Shown here piece after piece: positions 26,109 to 38,613 of a DNA stretch of 64,000 bases. The DNA comes from Axinella damicornis (taxonomy: Eukaryota > Porifera > Demospongiae > Axinellida > Axinellidae). The stretch spans positions 16,336,627-16,400,626 of the forward strand of contig OZ007509.1 of the NCBI GenBank assembly GCA_963931865.1, in the 5' to 3' direction. Position 1 is the stretch's first letter, and each line of letters opens with the position of its first letter. The notes beneath the pieces are model-generated. The model saw nothing but the letters and a program-made list of their open reading frames with translations, searched no databases and was not told where the DNA came from. A program made the position numbers and the translations under genes.

Positions 26109-26693
26109 CTTGGGGGGTGGGACAGCCTGGGGGGGGTGGGACAGCCTGGGGGGGTGGGACAGCCTGGGGGGGTGGGACAGCCTGGGGGGGTGGGACAGCC
26201 TGGGGGGTGGGACAGCCTGGGGGGGGTGGGACAGCCTGGGGGGGGGGTGGGACAGCCTGGGGGGTGGGACATCCTGGGNNNNNNNNNNNNNNNNNNNNNN
26301 NNNNNNNNNNNNNNNNNNNNNNNNNNNNNNNNNNNNNNNNNNNNNNNNNNNNNNNNNNNNNNNNNNNNNNNNNNNNNNNNNNNNNNNNNNNNNNNNNNNN
26401 NNNNNNNNNNNNNNNNNNNNNNNNNNNNNNNNNNNNNNNNNNNNNNNNNNNNNNNNNNNNNNNNNNNNNNNNNNNNNNCACCCAGGCTGTCCCACCCCCC
26501 CAGGCTGTCCCACCCCCCCAGGCTGTCCCCACCCCCCCAGGCTGTCCCACCCCCCCAGGCTGTCCCCCACCCCCCCCCAGGCTGTCCCACCCCCCCCAGG
26601 CTGTCCCACCCCCCAGGGCTGTCCCACTCCCCCAGGCTGTCCCACCCCCCCCCAGGCTGTCCCACCCCCCCCAGGCTGTCCCACCCCCCCAAG
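26109..26693. repeat. GGGACAGCCTGGGGGGGT minisatellite, strand-inverted at the gap
   Basis: About 18-bp units (GTGGGACAGCCTGGGGGG) left of the gap and their reverse complement right of it. G-run lengths vary between units. All long open frames here are artefacts of the repeat and the Ns. Confidence 0.9.
26279..26478. other. Assembly gap of exactly 200 N
   Basis: Two hundred Ns at the symmetry centre of the foldback; the true length is unknown and a round size suggests a placeholder. Confidence 0.98.
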
Positions 26694-26764
26694 CAGGGAA
26701 AGGTAAAGCAAGGGTAAGGTTAGGGTGAGGGCTCACCTCACCTTAACCTCACCCGAGCTCTACC

Positions 26765-26895
26765 TAGCCCGCGAATGACTTAGACACTGCGGACACGCTT
26801 TATATACCCGCAAAAGCCGGCCGGAAACGCGCGCGCCGGTAGGCCCTTATGCTCTTATTTGATTGGTCGGTTTAAATTTTGGCGGGAAGCAGGTG
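26765..26895 (-). promoter_or_regulatory. Promoter-like module, right arm mirror copy
   Basis: Reverse complement of the left-arm module: read on the minus strand it has TTCCCGCCAAAA (a better E2F match), ACCAATCAAAT and GGTATATAAAGCG. Both modules point into the gap. Confidence 0.5.
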
Positions 26896-27386
26896 GCCAG
26901 TTTCTGTCTCTGTCGATTTTCTCAATGGTTGCCCTCCTCAGGTAGGCCTTTCTGCCAATGGCGTTCCCTCTGTTGCTGTGGTTGTATTCACATAGCTCTG
27001 GTTGTATTCACATAGCTCTGGTTGTATTCACGAGTTGACTGTTCCGTAGGCGAGTAGTGGGGGGCGGACAGGCTCCACGCCGCTTGGGAATGAGTTTGGC
27101 GTCTGGGAGGAAGGCGGTTGTTGCTGTGGCAGTTGGGCTTGAGGCGATAGCTAGGTGGTGTCCAGACCTCACGCCGCTTCCGAATAAGCCCTGGCCCCAC
27201 GCCGCCTCGAAAAGGCTTGGCGTCAGGGAACGAAGTTGTTTCTGTGACTCGCAATTGAGACTCCCCTCTGTTAGTCGATCTAGTCGAAGGTAAGTGGAGA
27301 GAGAGAATGGGGAGGATGGATAGGGAAGGGAGGGAGGGAAGGTGGAGATGTCAACTATACTGCATGGTTCATAAACCCTGCAGAGA

Positions 27387-28746
27387 TGAGCCACCTAGCT
27401 AGCCATTGATAAAGTCAAATGGAGAGGCTGGAGATGAGAGGGAGATGTCAGCTCTCCTTCATAAATATGAAATACCCCACAAAGATAACCATAGACATGC
27501 TAGCTAGTTGTCAATGTGTTGTGATCGACCTCTCTACTGCGGGGAGAATTGAAGTTGTTTTGGATGACTTGTCAGGTGAAAGTAACAAACAATGACAGGG
27601 TTTGCTGCTGATATTTGAATCTGTGTCTGCTGATCGCCATACCCCAGACCCTTCTACAAGGGTGTACTTTGCGTACACCTGTCAAAAAGTTTTTAAGGGT
27701 AATCAGCTGCCTCTGCTTAGACACGAAAGTCCGCTAGATTTTGCTTGATCAAATTTAGCTAAAGCGCTTCTGCCACCCCTGGTATGTGTGTGTGTGTGGT
27801 GTGAGGATGTGTTCACAGTGTGAGTTGTTTGTAAGGGAGTGATTTGTGATCATTGTGCTGGTTTGTACTACTGTACTCATTAACTAGCTGATGAGTGAGT
27901 GGTTCCTCATCTCCATGCCCATTGTAGATCCTGCATACTGGTCCCCCATCCCACATGAGCAACAGATCTAGATGTTCATCCCCCACTCCTGGATATGGAT
28001 GGAATAGAGGAATGTGGTCATCCTAACTTTCCAAGGTACTATAGGTAAAGGCTGCACGTAAGGGAGGGGATTGTCATGCACAGTGGCCCGACAACTCCCC
28101 GCAACTGGCAGGCATCCTAAAGTTTGGACTGGACACTCTCCTACAGTCAGATGTGCTAAATTAGAGGCCTAGTCTGTATAGGGTCTAGAAAGTTGATGGC
28201 CCTGGGCTGTAGCGTCCTGAGCATAAGGAGCTTGAGGAGTTCAAGGGCACTACTAATGGTCGCAATGCATGACTTCTTATTTTATTTCCACTCCACAGCA
28301 CCATTGTGGATGAAGACTTGGAAAGGTGAATACCAACCTACTCTATTGCAAAGCCGCTTCTTCCCTCTTTCTCTCTAACTCTCCCTCCCTCCCTCCCTGT
28401 ATCCTGGATCGCAGTGGAGATTGACGATGGGTGGTGGAGGGAGTCACACAACAGGAGGCAGAGGAGGCCGAAGACAGCAAGGAGTTTGAAGGTACATGTA
28501 CCGGGTAGAGAGTGACTGTACACGTGCACATGACCAAGCAGATGAACACTTGACTTGACTGTAGTCCGCGAGAGATCACAGGCTCGAGTCCAACCAGCTA
28601 GCAACTGACTATGGGAAGGGTTTTCTCCTGGTTCTTCTTATGAAGATAGGCAGGATTGGGCAGATATCTCATTTACGGATGAAAAAGGCATCCGATTTTC
28701 ATCAGATTTCTACCTTCATTCTAGCTATTGATGTTAATTACTGCAG
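27387..28746. other. Intergenic, exon-like debris only
   Basis: No gene model. Short exon-like pieces with AG/GT borders occur on the plus strand, such as 28301-28325 and 28415-28489, the latter reading EIDDGWWRE, which recalls an SH3 core, but nothing connects them. Confidence 0.35.
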
Positions 28747-28845
28747 GAGAGCCATACCAGCATGAAACCTCATGGGATTGTTGCTGTGGGACCACACCTT
28801 GACTTCAACTCACCCCATGATCGAGCCACATGGTTTTTATCATGA
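28747..28845 (+). pseudogene. Orphan last exon of the Xi-class GST
   Basis: CTGCAG|GAGAGCC followed by ESHTSMKPHGIVAVGPHLDF and a stop, closely matching exon 4 of GST copy 2 including the splice acceptor. Exons 1-3 are absent. Changes include Asp to His and Gln to Trp. It marks one end of the segmental duplication shared with 20689-21310. Confidence 0.88.
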
Positions 28846-28938
28846 CTTGAATGCTTAATATCTTTTATTAAATAGAAATTTCAAAGCAAAACTAGAGATG
28901 TAGAAAACTTTAGCATAGTTTAGTTACTCTGTTGTGGT

Positions 28939-31900
28939 TTACATAGCAGTAGTTTCCAGTGCAATTGTGTTTGCATCACTGTCACTTGCTAGTGTGTGTG
29001 TGGGGAGGGGAGAGTCTGGTGAGGTGGTTGTGTGCATGGGGAGGGGTGCCTCTGGTGATGAGGGGGATGTGGCAGGTGGAGGTGAGGAGGGGAAGGAAGG
29101 AACAATGAAATCGGAAGACGCAAACCCATCCCCTGTGGGGAACTGGAAGCTGGTGTTAACGATGGCAGTGAGGTCCTTCAAATCCAATGTCAGGTCCTCC
29201 TCCTCGTCACTGGTCTCTGCCGTGTGGAAGTCAATCTGAACTATCTGGGAGTCGTAGGATAGACCGTCGATGCTCCCCATCGACTGTGTCTTATTGAGCA
29301 CTTCAGAGTCATGCTTCAACTTCTCCTTTCGGGGAGTTGTCAGCTCATACTGGGACAAGAAGGTCGGGGTGGTATCATCTGAGAACAGAAGATTGTCCTG
29401 GGATTCGTAGATGGGGTTCTTTCGCTGCTCTGGCTTGGTGGCCATTACAGGCCCGAGGTACATGCGTCTCTTCTGTTTGGGGGTACCATGTGTCACATGA
29501 GTGGACAGAGACTCGTCAGGCTTCTTCATGCAACAGCATACGACGTGGAACCAATGTGTCCACTCCTTCCTTACATCATTCGAGCGCAGACAGTGGAAGA
29601 AGAAGATGAACACGCCGTGAATACCAATGAAAATAGCGAAGAGATACTGTGCCACAATGGAGAAGACTCGGTTTGGGATGGGGACTAGGAGTCCAAATAC
29701 CCAGCCTAATCCGAACATCACGGAGAGGCAGAGTGCGATCACGATGAGCTGCTTGTACTCCTTGGTGTGTTTCTCTCCCTTTACTTTCACTTCCTCTGTC
29801 TTCTGTTTCTGGACAATCCTCCGTCCCATGGAGAACATGATTATGGCAAACACGGACCAGTTGAAGACGTAGATTAGGACAAAGGGAAGAATGACACCGA
29901 AATAGAATGGCCAACCCTCGGGACGACAGCTGGGGAGAGAGAGATGGCATCTGCAACTGCTTCCTACACTATGTAGCACTGAGCCATCAATATATTAAGA
30001 TTTTAACTGTGTGTGTGTGTGTGAGTGACGGAAGTGGGATGTTCGTGGGGCGGGACTAGACTAGTCCTTCGTACTTCAATTTACTGAACCTCGAACTCCG
30101 CGGAGAACGTTCGAGAACATTAGGCATGGGCTGGAATCTTCCAGAACAGGTGAGGCTACAAGCGTTAAGTGGATGCAATCGGGGAGCAGCAGTCGAAGCG
30201 GACGCAATCGGGGAGCAGCAGCCGAAGCGCACGCAATCGGGGAGCAGTTGAAACGGACGCAATTGGGGAGTAGCAGCTGAAGCAGACACAAGTGGCGAGC
30301 AGCAGCTGAAGCGGACGCAATCGGGGAGCAGCAGCTCTGACGGAGAGCTGTCCGGCGCCAAATTACACACGTAGGCGAACAAGAGGGAAGTAGCTGAGCG
30401 AACTCAGCTACTTGTTATCATCTATTTAGTCATATTGCATGTGCTGGTGATGTTTGCCACCAGACTAATTCATCTTGCCTCCATATTTAGACTCACTTAT
30501 AATTATCGCTTTAATTTTAATAATGCAATAATGAGGTGAAATTTAAGCTATACAAGTGAGTTAGGGTTAAGCTAACTTAGCTTAACCCTAACTCACTTGT
30601 ATAGCTTAAATTTCACCTCATTATTGCATTATTAAAATTAAAGCGATAATTATAAGTGAGTCTAAATATGGAGGCAAGATGAATTAGTCTGGTGGCAAAC
30701 ATCACCAGCACATGCACATGGAGAACAGTAGCCTTGTGCTCAGGCTGGTAGGGGAACATGGGTATGAGTACGAGGCTAGGAAAATGTACTCCATACATTG
30801 TGGACTCCATTGCAATGGATGTGCATGTGTTGTAGAGGTGAGTTGAGTACTAGCGTACATGCAGAGGACTCACAAGAATACTTCATCCATGTGCCTCACA
30901 GCGAAGAAGTTGCCGTTGTCATCATTGACATCGAAGTAGATGCCAGTGACAGCAGACACGGCCACTACCACAACAGGTACCCCTGCCACAGGAGATCACA
31001 TGATCAACTGAAGTATACCAACCACAGATCACATGATCAACTGAAGTATACCAACCACAGATCACATGATCAACTGTATACCAACCACAAATCACATGAT
31101 CAACTGTAATATACCAACTGCAGATCACATGGTCAACTGAGTGCATATGACTCAGTATTCTCTCAGTGTATACAATGCAATTTGTACGGTGACAATCGAC
31201 ATGGAATCAACACAAGAAATGGTGGCAGAGGCAGTGGGGGGAGGGGGTCTATTTCATCACTTTCAAGTATACAAGTTACTCTGCAGTGTTCCACATACCC
31301 CACGCTATGAGGGAAGCCCAGAGCACGTAGTGACGGACATCCGACCCAAACACCTTCACCAGCTTCAGGTAAAGGTGGACCGCTTCGACGGCTGTCCAGA
31401 AGAAGTATGCCAGCATGAAGTACTGCAGGACGGCAGACGAGGCGAAGCAGAACCAGAGGATGCCGGAGTAGGAGGCTCCTTGCTGGGACACCAGGAAGGT
31501 GGCGTAGAGGCCCAGCAGCGAGAAGCACATGTGGAGGAGCATCTGACCAAACACCCTCGTACGTAGCTTCCTGTGAGTGAGTGTGTAGTGCGTGTGTAGT
31601 GTGTGAGCAGCATGCATGCCATGAGAATATACAACCTAAGCAAAATATGCCCTATTTTTTGAGAGCAGCTAAACAACCTCCGAGCACACACGTTCCTCTT
31701 CAAAACATGGATGGTTTTATATTGTGGGTAAATTCCCCAAAATATACACTGTATACAATTTCCAAAGTAGACAGACCATCCAATTATAATCTTTCATTCA
31801 AACATGGACTGCACAAAAATCGGATGACAGTACAGCTCAATTACGGATGAATTTCATCCATAAAATGGATTGTAATTTTCAGAAGATTCTAAAGCCTCAA

Positions 31901-34900
31901 TTGTGTAGTGTGATAAAAATGGATGGAATCATCCATTTTTGGAGCCTTCGACTTTGTTCCCCCCTCACTCTGCTGCAAGCCCTCCTTCCCTCCTCCCCTT
32001 GCCCTTTCCTCTCCCTTCCCCCCACCTCCCCATTCGATATTTCCCCCTCACTTTGATGCAAGATAGGTGACGATGGTTATGAGGAGGCAGATGATGGAGA
32101 GGGTGAGGGCGATGTAGGTGATGATCTCCAAGGTGAGACTGACTACCGGGTCTTCAGGTGGGAGAGGGTTGATTGCCTATGGGAGGTAATAAGATATCAT
32201 GACTGTAGCACATGATACCATCCCAACTTGTCTGTTTGGGGGAAAATGAATTTCAAGGGGGAATCCCCCCAAAAGGGCCTGAAACAACACTGAACAGAGG
32301 TAGGGCTAAGTTAATATGTGCACAGACAAAAGTATTACCAGCTGCACAACCCAGCTCACCAGTAGTAGTCCAAAGTGCGTGAGGTGGTTGCAATGACATT
32401 CAATCTCTCCCTCCGTCACAGCCACTAACACACAGCCATCGCTCGACCAGGTGCCAAACTCTGGGGTGTGGAAGGAGTCATCTCTTCACAGCAAGTTGGG
32501 ACTTAACTACAAGCAACCCACCCCTGCAGTGAAGCAGCTAGAGGGCTTACTTTCAGTTGGAGGTTCCCAGAAGACGCACATGGCTTCAGTCATGTTGCTC
32601 ATGTTCAATCCCTGTCAGGTGATACGTCATATGATGTGTCATGTGATGCATCATGAGATGAGAGAACAGAAATTATATATTGCAGAAGAGACCATGCAGC
32701 TGGCATATAGCTAGTGTAATGGAAATACTGTTCACAGATAGATGGAGTGATTGTTCACAAGCTAACAGCCTATGAGGAGGATGGCGCACCTTGGTTTGGG
32801 TGAAGCGTACCACCACTGGCTCTGTGAGGCCCTCCACCTTTCCCTCTCCCGCCACGCTGGCTGCAATGATCACATTTCCCACTTTCATCGTCCCATTGGC
32901 CAGGATCTGCCCCAACTCAGAGTTCTCCTCCACCACAAACAGTGAGTCTGTCAGAAGACCATAGTTAACCAGCCTCAGTGTCGCCTCCATACTGCCTCGC
33001 ATATTCAGCTGATCCACAAGTGCCCTGGGTAGAGTGATGGAGGCATCCATCAAGGGCTTCCCCTCAAAGTCCTCCTGGAATTCCTCCTCCTGGGTACTGA
33101 GCTCCGGGGAGTAGGATTGGTTGGTGAATGTCGCAGTGGATACTTCCTCGATTTGTAGTTGGAAGCGGTCTTCTGTGATGCTGATGGTCTGACTAGGACC
33201 CACAGCTACCTGACCAGCAAATATGGAGAGGGTGTCTAAAAGGCTAGTGGGAGGGGGGAGAGAGGAGGGAGGGGGGAGGAGGGAGAGGGAGGGAAGGAGG
33301 CCGGGAGGAGAAGTGGAAGGATCAATATTGAGCAAGCATGATGTGTCTATGTGTGGAGACTCACCCGGAGGGAGCCTGGAACTGTTCCTGGCTCTCAGCA
33401 ATTGATGCTGCATCAGTTGCCAGGAGGTTGTCAAAGCTACGGGTGAAGTTCATCTGGAACTGAGAGCACGAGAGCCAAGCATGACATGCAGCTGTCTACT
33501 CGATCATCACACTGACAACATAATAATTATTATGGTCTAAAACTACAACGTTAACCATTGGGGTGAAATGTAGCCTCGTTCCCAGGCTCCCCCCTGAAGA
33601 AAGAAGAAAGCTCCGGTATTTTTCGTCGGCGCGCGCAGGGGGAGGAGCCTGGGAACGAGGCTAGGTGAAATGGATCTCAACCTCATAATTATTATCTATA
33701 ATTACTAGTCAGTGTTGTTATATGCCTTACTAGTAAGGCGTATTTAACGAATTTCTTAGTCAGACTTAGAAGTAAAAATGCTTTCAGTAATCCTTTTGAG
33801 ATTAAGATTAATTGTTTGCAATCTCTAAACCAATAGTCAGAACGTTGTACTAAAACAACACTGTATTTTGAACCTACTCTTATCCTTGTTCCCAGGCCCG
33901 AGACTGCATGGGAATGAGGCTATAACTCTTGCTATAGTACTATGGGCATCTGTACAGACTGTAGAAACCGAATCAGCCACTTTCAGTTTGGGTACGTGTT
34001 TGCATTGTGAGGGAGAAGTGTGTGTTTGTATTGTAGTAGGTACATGTACAATACCTCTGTCCCAGTGGAGGCGAGTGCTGAATCTGCAAAGATCCTCATG
34101 ATGGCAGCAGCTATGGTGAAGTCGAGGGAGGAGAAGGAGGGAGAGTCTCCAGTGGCCTCTGCCAGAGCACCTGCCTGCTGGGAGATGTCAGCCAGCTGGA
34201 TGTGTGGGGTGTGAGGGTAATGGGAGGGAGGGGGCATAACAATGTAATTTTTGTGTGCATGTGGTTTGGGAATGAGGTGGTCTGCAATGAGGTGGTCTGC
34301 AATGAGGCTAGATGGTCTGGGAATGAGGTGGTCTGGGAATGAGGCTAGTGTAGGAATGAAGGTAGCTATAGCCTGCTGATATCTAGACTGCTAATGGTCA
34401 CATACCGTTGTGATGTTGCAGAGCTGGAAGGTTTTACTGCTGAAGGTACAGTCGTCTGCCACGCCCCCCCACTCGGCACCGTATGTGTAACTACCCCCGC
34501 ACCTCCGTGAGAGGGTTCTCCCTCCGTGCACGGATGCATTGAGACTGCCGCAGGGACACTCGACTGTCACCTCTTCGATGATCTCTGCCTCCTGCCATGG
34601 CACACTCACATTGTACTCCACGTTGAAGTCTCTGCTCTCAACCGGACACCCATCTGAGGGACAAAATTAATGTGGCTGGAGGTATACCTTGCAACAGTAC
34701 CTATAGCTAGTACTGTGATCAGGTTCATAGCAGGCTGAGATTTATAAAGTCATTGAAAATGCTTTCGGGGTGATTCTGCCACTGATACATTCCGTGGTTG
34801 TCTGACTCGAACCAATCAGTTTCAGCGAGGACTTATGTCATTTATACACTCCTACATAGAGTCTACTAGGTGGTGTAATTATTACATGGGTGTGGTCCTA

Positions 34901-37421
34901 CACTTAGCTTCATTCCCAGGTCACGGCCTGGGAACGAGGCTAGCCTTACACTATGCACAGAACACACCATGTTATTGTAGTTATAATTACCAAATCGGAC
35001 CACGCTGATGAACTGGCACCCAAACTTCTCCGTGACCAGCTGGAGCTCTGTCCTGAGGTCTTCCGCTATGCCAGAGGTAGTGCTACTGTTGGTAACCACG
35101 GTCACCACCACCTGGTCCTCTGGAGTAGGGCCAACACGAACCGGCCTAGAGGAAGAGTTCCAACAGGTTTATGTCGTAGCTCATAGCGGAAGATGGTGAG
35201 CTGAGTTATATCGCACACTTTGTGCAGTATTCTTCATACATCCAGCTTCATGGATACGTATATACACTGGAATGGATCTGTACCGAGATGTGACGGAGTA
35301 AATCTCTGCCTGCGTTTCCTGAAGAACGTTCCCAGAAATGCAGTCTGTCATCTGCGGGAAAGGGAGGGAGGGGGTAGGGAGGAAGGAGGAGGAGGAGGAA
35401 GTGAGGAGGAGGGAGGGGAGACTGGACAATAACTATAATCGTGGATAAACAGATTTGGAAAAGTACCTTGTTGAGCAAGTCATCAAAGTTGTTGCTGGCA
35501 TTGACTTGGCAACTGGTGAAATTCGCCAGGTACTGGAACACACCTGAATATGTGTGCATGCATTCATGAGTGGCCTAATTACGGTAGCACTAGCTGGTAG
35601 TAGAGTACCAGAGAAGCTACTGACAATGTACAGGTGAGAGCTAGTAGTATCCTGACAATGTACAGTGGTGAGAGCTAGTAGTATCCTGACAATGTACAGT
35701 GGTGAAAGCTAGTATAGTATCCTGACAATGAACGATGTAAAGCACAGTGGTAACTAATGAACTGTTGTTATGCACCTGTGATGGTGAGCAGTCCTGGACT
35801 GGATGAGTCGGTGCTGCCGAGGGGGTTGGTAGCAATGCAGGTGTATTTTCCCCTGTGGATGGGGCGTACCTCGGGGATGGCATACACCGAGTCCAGCGTT
35901 ACTGTCACCTGCTCACCATCCTGATGTGTGTGTGTGTGTGTGTGTGTGTGAGGAGGGAGAGGGGGGAGGGAGTATAAGGTAAGGGCATGTACAGATGCAG
36001 AATGTTTCTTCCAGGTATTCCTCTACAGTATGCAGTCTGCAGCCATGCATGCAGCCATGCATGCGGTCAGCAAGCCTCGTTCCCAGGCTCTCTCCCTGGT
36101 TTTGAGGAGAGAGCCTGGGACCAAGGATAGCAGTCTGCAGCCATTCATGAAGTCTGCTGCCAGTCACTCCTACTGGTATAGCTGCAGCTGCTCACCCTGA
36201 ACCAGGTGTACACTGGCTCGGGTTCTCCTGTGGCACTGCAGGTGAGGTTGACCGGCTGGAAGAAGTCCACTTCCCGGTTTTCAGGGTTGTCTATGATCAC
36301 TGGGAGGCTTGGGGAGAGAGCTGGACAGAAAGAGAGAGACAGAGTCAATATTGTACTACTGGTGAGCCTGGGGATGTTCTTCCCAGGTGACACAAGTGAC
36401 AGATACTCCAACTCATATATCCAGTGATGGTTGAGTTTTCCAAGAACAGACAGAGAGAGCTGTATGTGATGGTACGAGCTCTACCACCACTAGATCGGCT
36501 GCACACTTACCCTTCTCTGAGCAGTCGATTCCTGTGAAGTTTCCAGTGCAGATGCAGCTGTATCCTCCCACTTCGTCCAAACAGACCCCTCCATTCAGGC
36601 AGGGGGTACCCTCCTCACTCAGCACACACTCATTTCTAGCTGTGTGTGTGAGTGTAGGACAGAGATTTACCAGTACTAGGGGGTCCTTAATATTAGCAGA
36701 TTTGCTAGTTGGGCCTTCCGGTGCAGTTTTGCATTAAATACGTATAGAGGGAAAAAAAAGGATTACGTATACATATAGCTATGTACGTACACATTATAGC
36801 TATGTACATATAATGTAGTACAGCATAATCCTACTATCTCGTTGATTAGTCCGGATCCCACCCAGAAAATGTAAGGGCTGAAAGGTGTAGCTGCCACAGC
36901 CGCTACGAATCCTATGCCACCATGAAGGGGACCGTAATTTGCTCACCCAGGATAGAGATATTGATGCTGGCGGCCACCTGCTGGTTGCTGATGTTGAAAT
37001 TGTCAACACGACACTTGTACTCCCCTTCGTCCAGACCTGGCACCACATTGCTGATATTCAGCACACTCCGCACAAAGAACTCTTCAACCACTATGGTCTC
37101 GATCGTGTGGCGGGGGTTGTCTGCAAACATGATGCTTACTGGGCTTCCCATTTGTAGCCAAGTCACCTCGGGGGTGGGAAGACCATACGCCTCACACACG
37201 AGGGAGAGGGTGTCTCCCTCCCGTACAGGACGAGTGGGATGAGCACGACTGACTAACACACGTGGAGTCACTGGGAGGAAGGAAAGAAAAAGTAAGCTAT
37301 GCATAATCACATTGCACAGAGCTAGTTCTACACATTTGTATGCGTACATAGGAGGCGGATAGGGGGAAAGTTCCCCCCTCCAAATATGATCTATACAACA
37401 TTGTACATTTAATAACTGCGT

Positions 37422-37454
<33 letters not shown>

Positions 37455-38576
37455 ATCCCACACATATACACATGTACACATATGCACCTTCCACCTCCAG
37501 GGTGGCTGTATCGTTGGCAGGATCCCCTGCCCCATTGTTCCCCCAGCAGACGTACTGGCCTGCATCCCCCACAGCTGGGTTCGTGATAGCAATGGAGATG
37601 GACAGAGTAGAGGAGTTTCGACAGAAGAACTCACAGCGGCTTGACCGCAGCTCAGCCGAACCCATTTCAGAGTATTCCCCTGGGAGGGAGAGAGAGAGAG
37701 GGATGGAGAAAGGGAGGGCGGTGGGAGGGAGAGAGGAGAGGGAGGAAGGGAATGAGGGATCGGGTGGTGAGAGGGGGAGAGAGGGAATGAGGGATCGGGG
37801 GGTGAGAGAGGGAGGGAGGGAATGAGGGAGGGGGTGAAGGAGGGAATGAGGGGGTGGGAGGGAGGAAGCTTAGGGAGCAACGAGCAAACTCTGTCACTGA
37901 AATTATAACAATTAAGTGATCAATTGCTGATATCACCAGAGTCATGCGTACAATGTGACAGATCTTGTGGTACAAGTGCCGCCAGTAGACTCATGTACGC
38001 ATACCGTAGCATCCAAGCGGGTCATCACACACTGATGTTAGCTCCTGCGTGCCGTGGTACCAGGTGGCACTGGGGAGGGGGAACCCCATCACCACGCACT
38101 CAAACATAGCCAAACCATTTGGGAATGTGGTGGATATGAGTGATGGTGTGATGGTGACACTGGGAGGGGCTGAGGGGGTGGAGAAAGAACACTATAGATT
38201 CTGAATACTAACTTTAGTGTATCAGAGAATGTTATGAATTCTGATACGTAGCTACGTGTACTCACTCTGCACAGCCAGTTGGAAGGTGGTTGAGTTTCCT
38301 CCTGCCCTGTTGTCAGCGATGCATGCATACTGTCCAGCATCTCTTCGTTCTGTGTTCACCACCAGGAGAGAGGAGTGCAGGGAGAGCTCCCTTCCTGGGA
38401 CGGTAGAAGTGGTGATCACATGCTTGGAGGTGTTAGTCAGCTGTGTCCCAGCGAAGTTCCAGCTTATTTCAGGGCGTGGGAGGCCCTGGGCCGTACAGGA
38501 GAAGAGGACGGGGGTGGGGGAGGTCACGGTGATGGAGGTGAGGGAGGGAGAGACAGACGTGAAGGAGGGTGGAGCT

Positions 38577-38613
<37 letters not shown>

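Larger units (their letters stand above)
25437..27386. mobile_element. 2-kb foldback (long inverted repeat) around an assembly gap
   Basis: The left arm 25437-26278 and right arm 26479-27386 are reverse complements over about 850 bases with small indels, from outer TCTCTGCAGGGTTT / ATAAACCCTGCAGAGA to the central minisatellite. The outer part holds short GAATACAACCAGAGCTATGT repeats. The inner part holds a GC-rich promoter-like block. Left arm reading outward has AAG|GTAAGTGG-like splice-donor sequence (27281 on the right arm). No transposase seen. It could be a foldback transposon or an inverted duplication; misassembly cannot be excluded because the centre is N. Confidence 0.75.

Noticed and set aside
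26091..26736. Six long overlapping open frames across the N gap
   Set aside because: They are translations of the GGGACAGCC minisatellite and of Ns in all frames, not genes.
28415..28489. Possible SH3 domain exon (EIDDGWWRE)
   Set aside because: Only a few residues match, the following sequence is unlike an SH3 and no neighbouring exons support it.
37480..37825. Plus-strand open frames over the receptor region (for example the Gly/Glu-rich frame at 37472)
   Set aside because: Antisense shadows of Ig exons and purine-rich introns.
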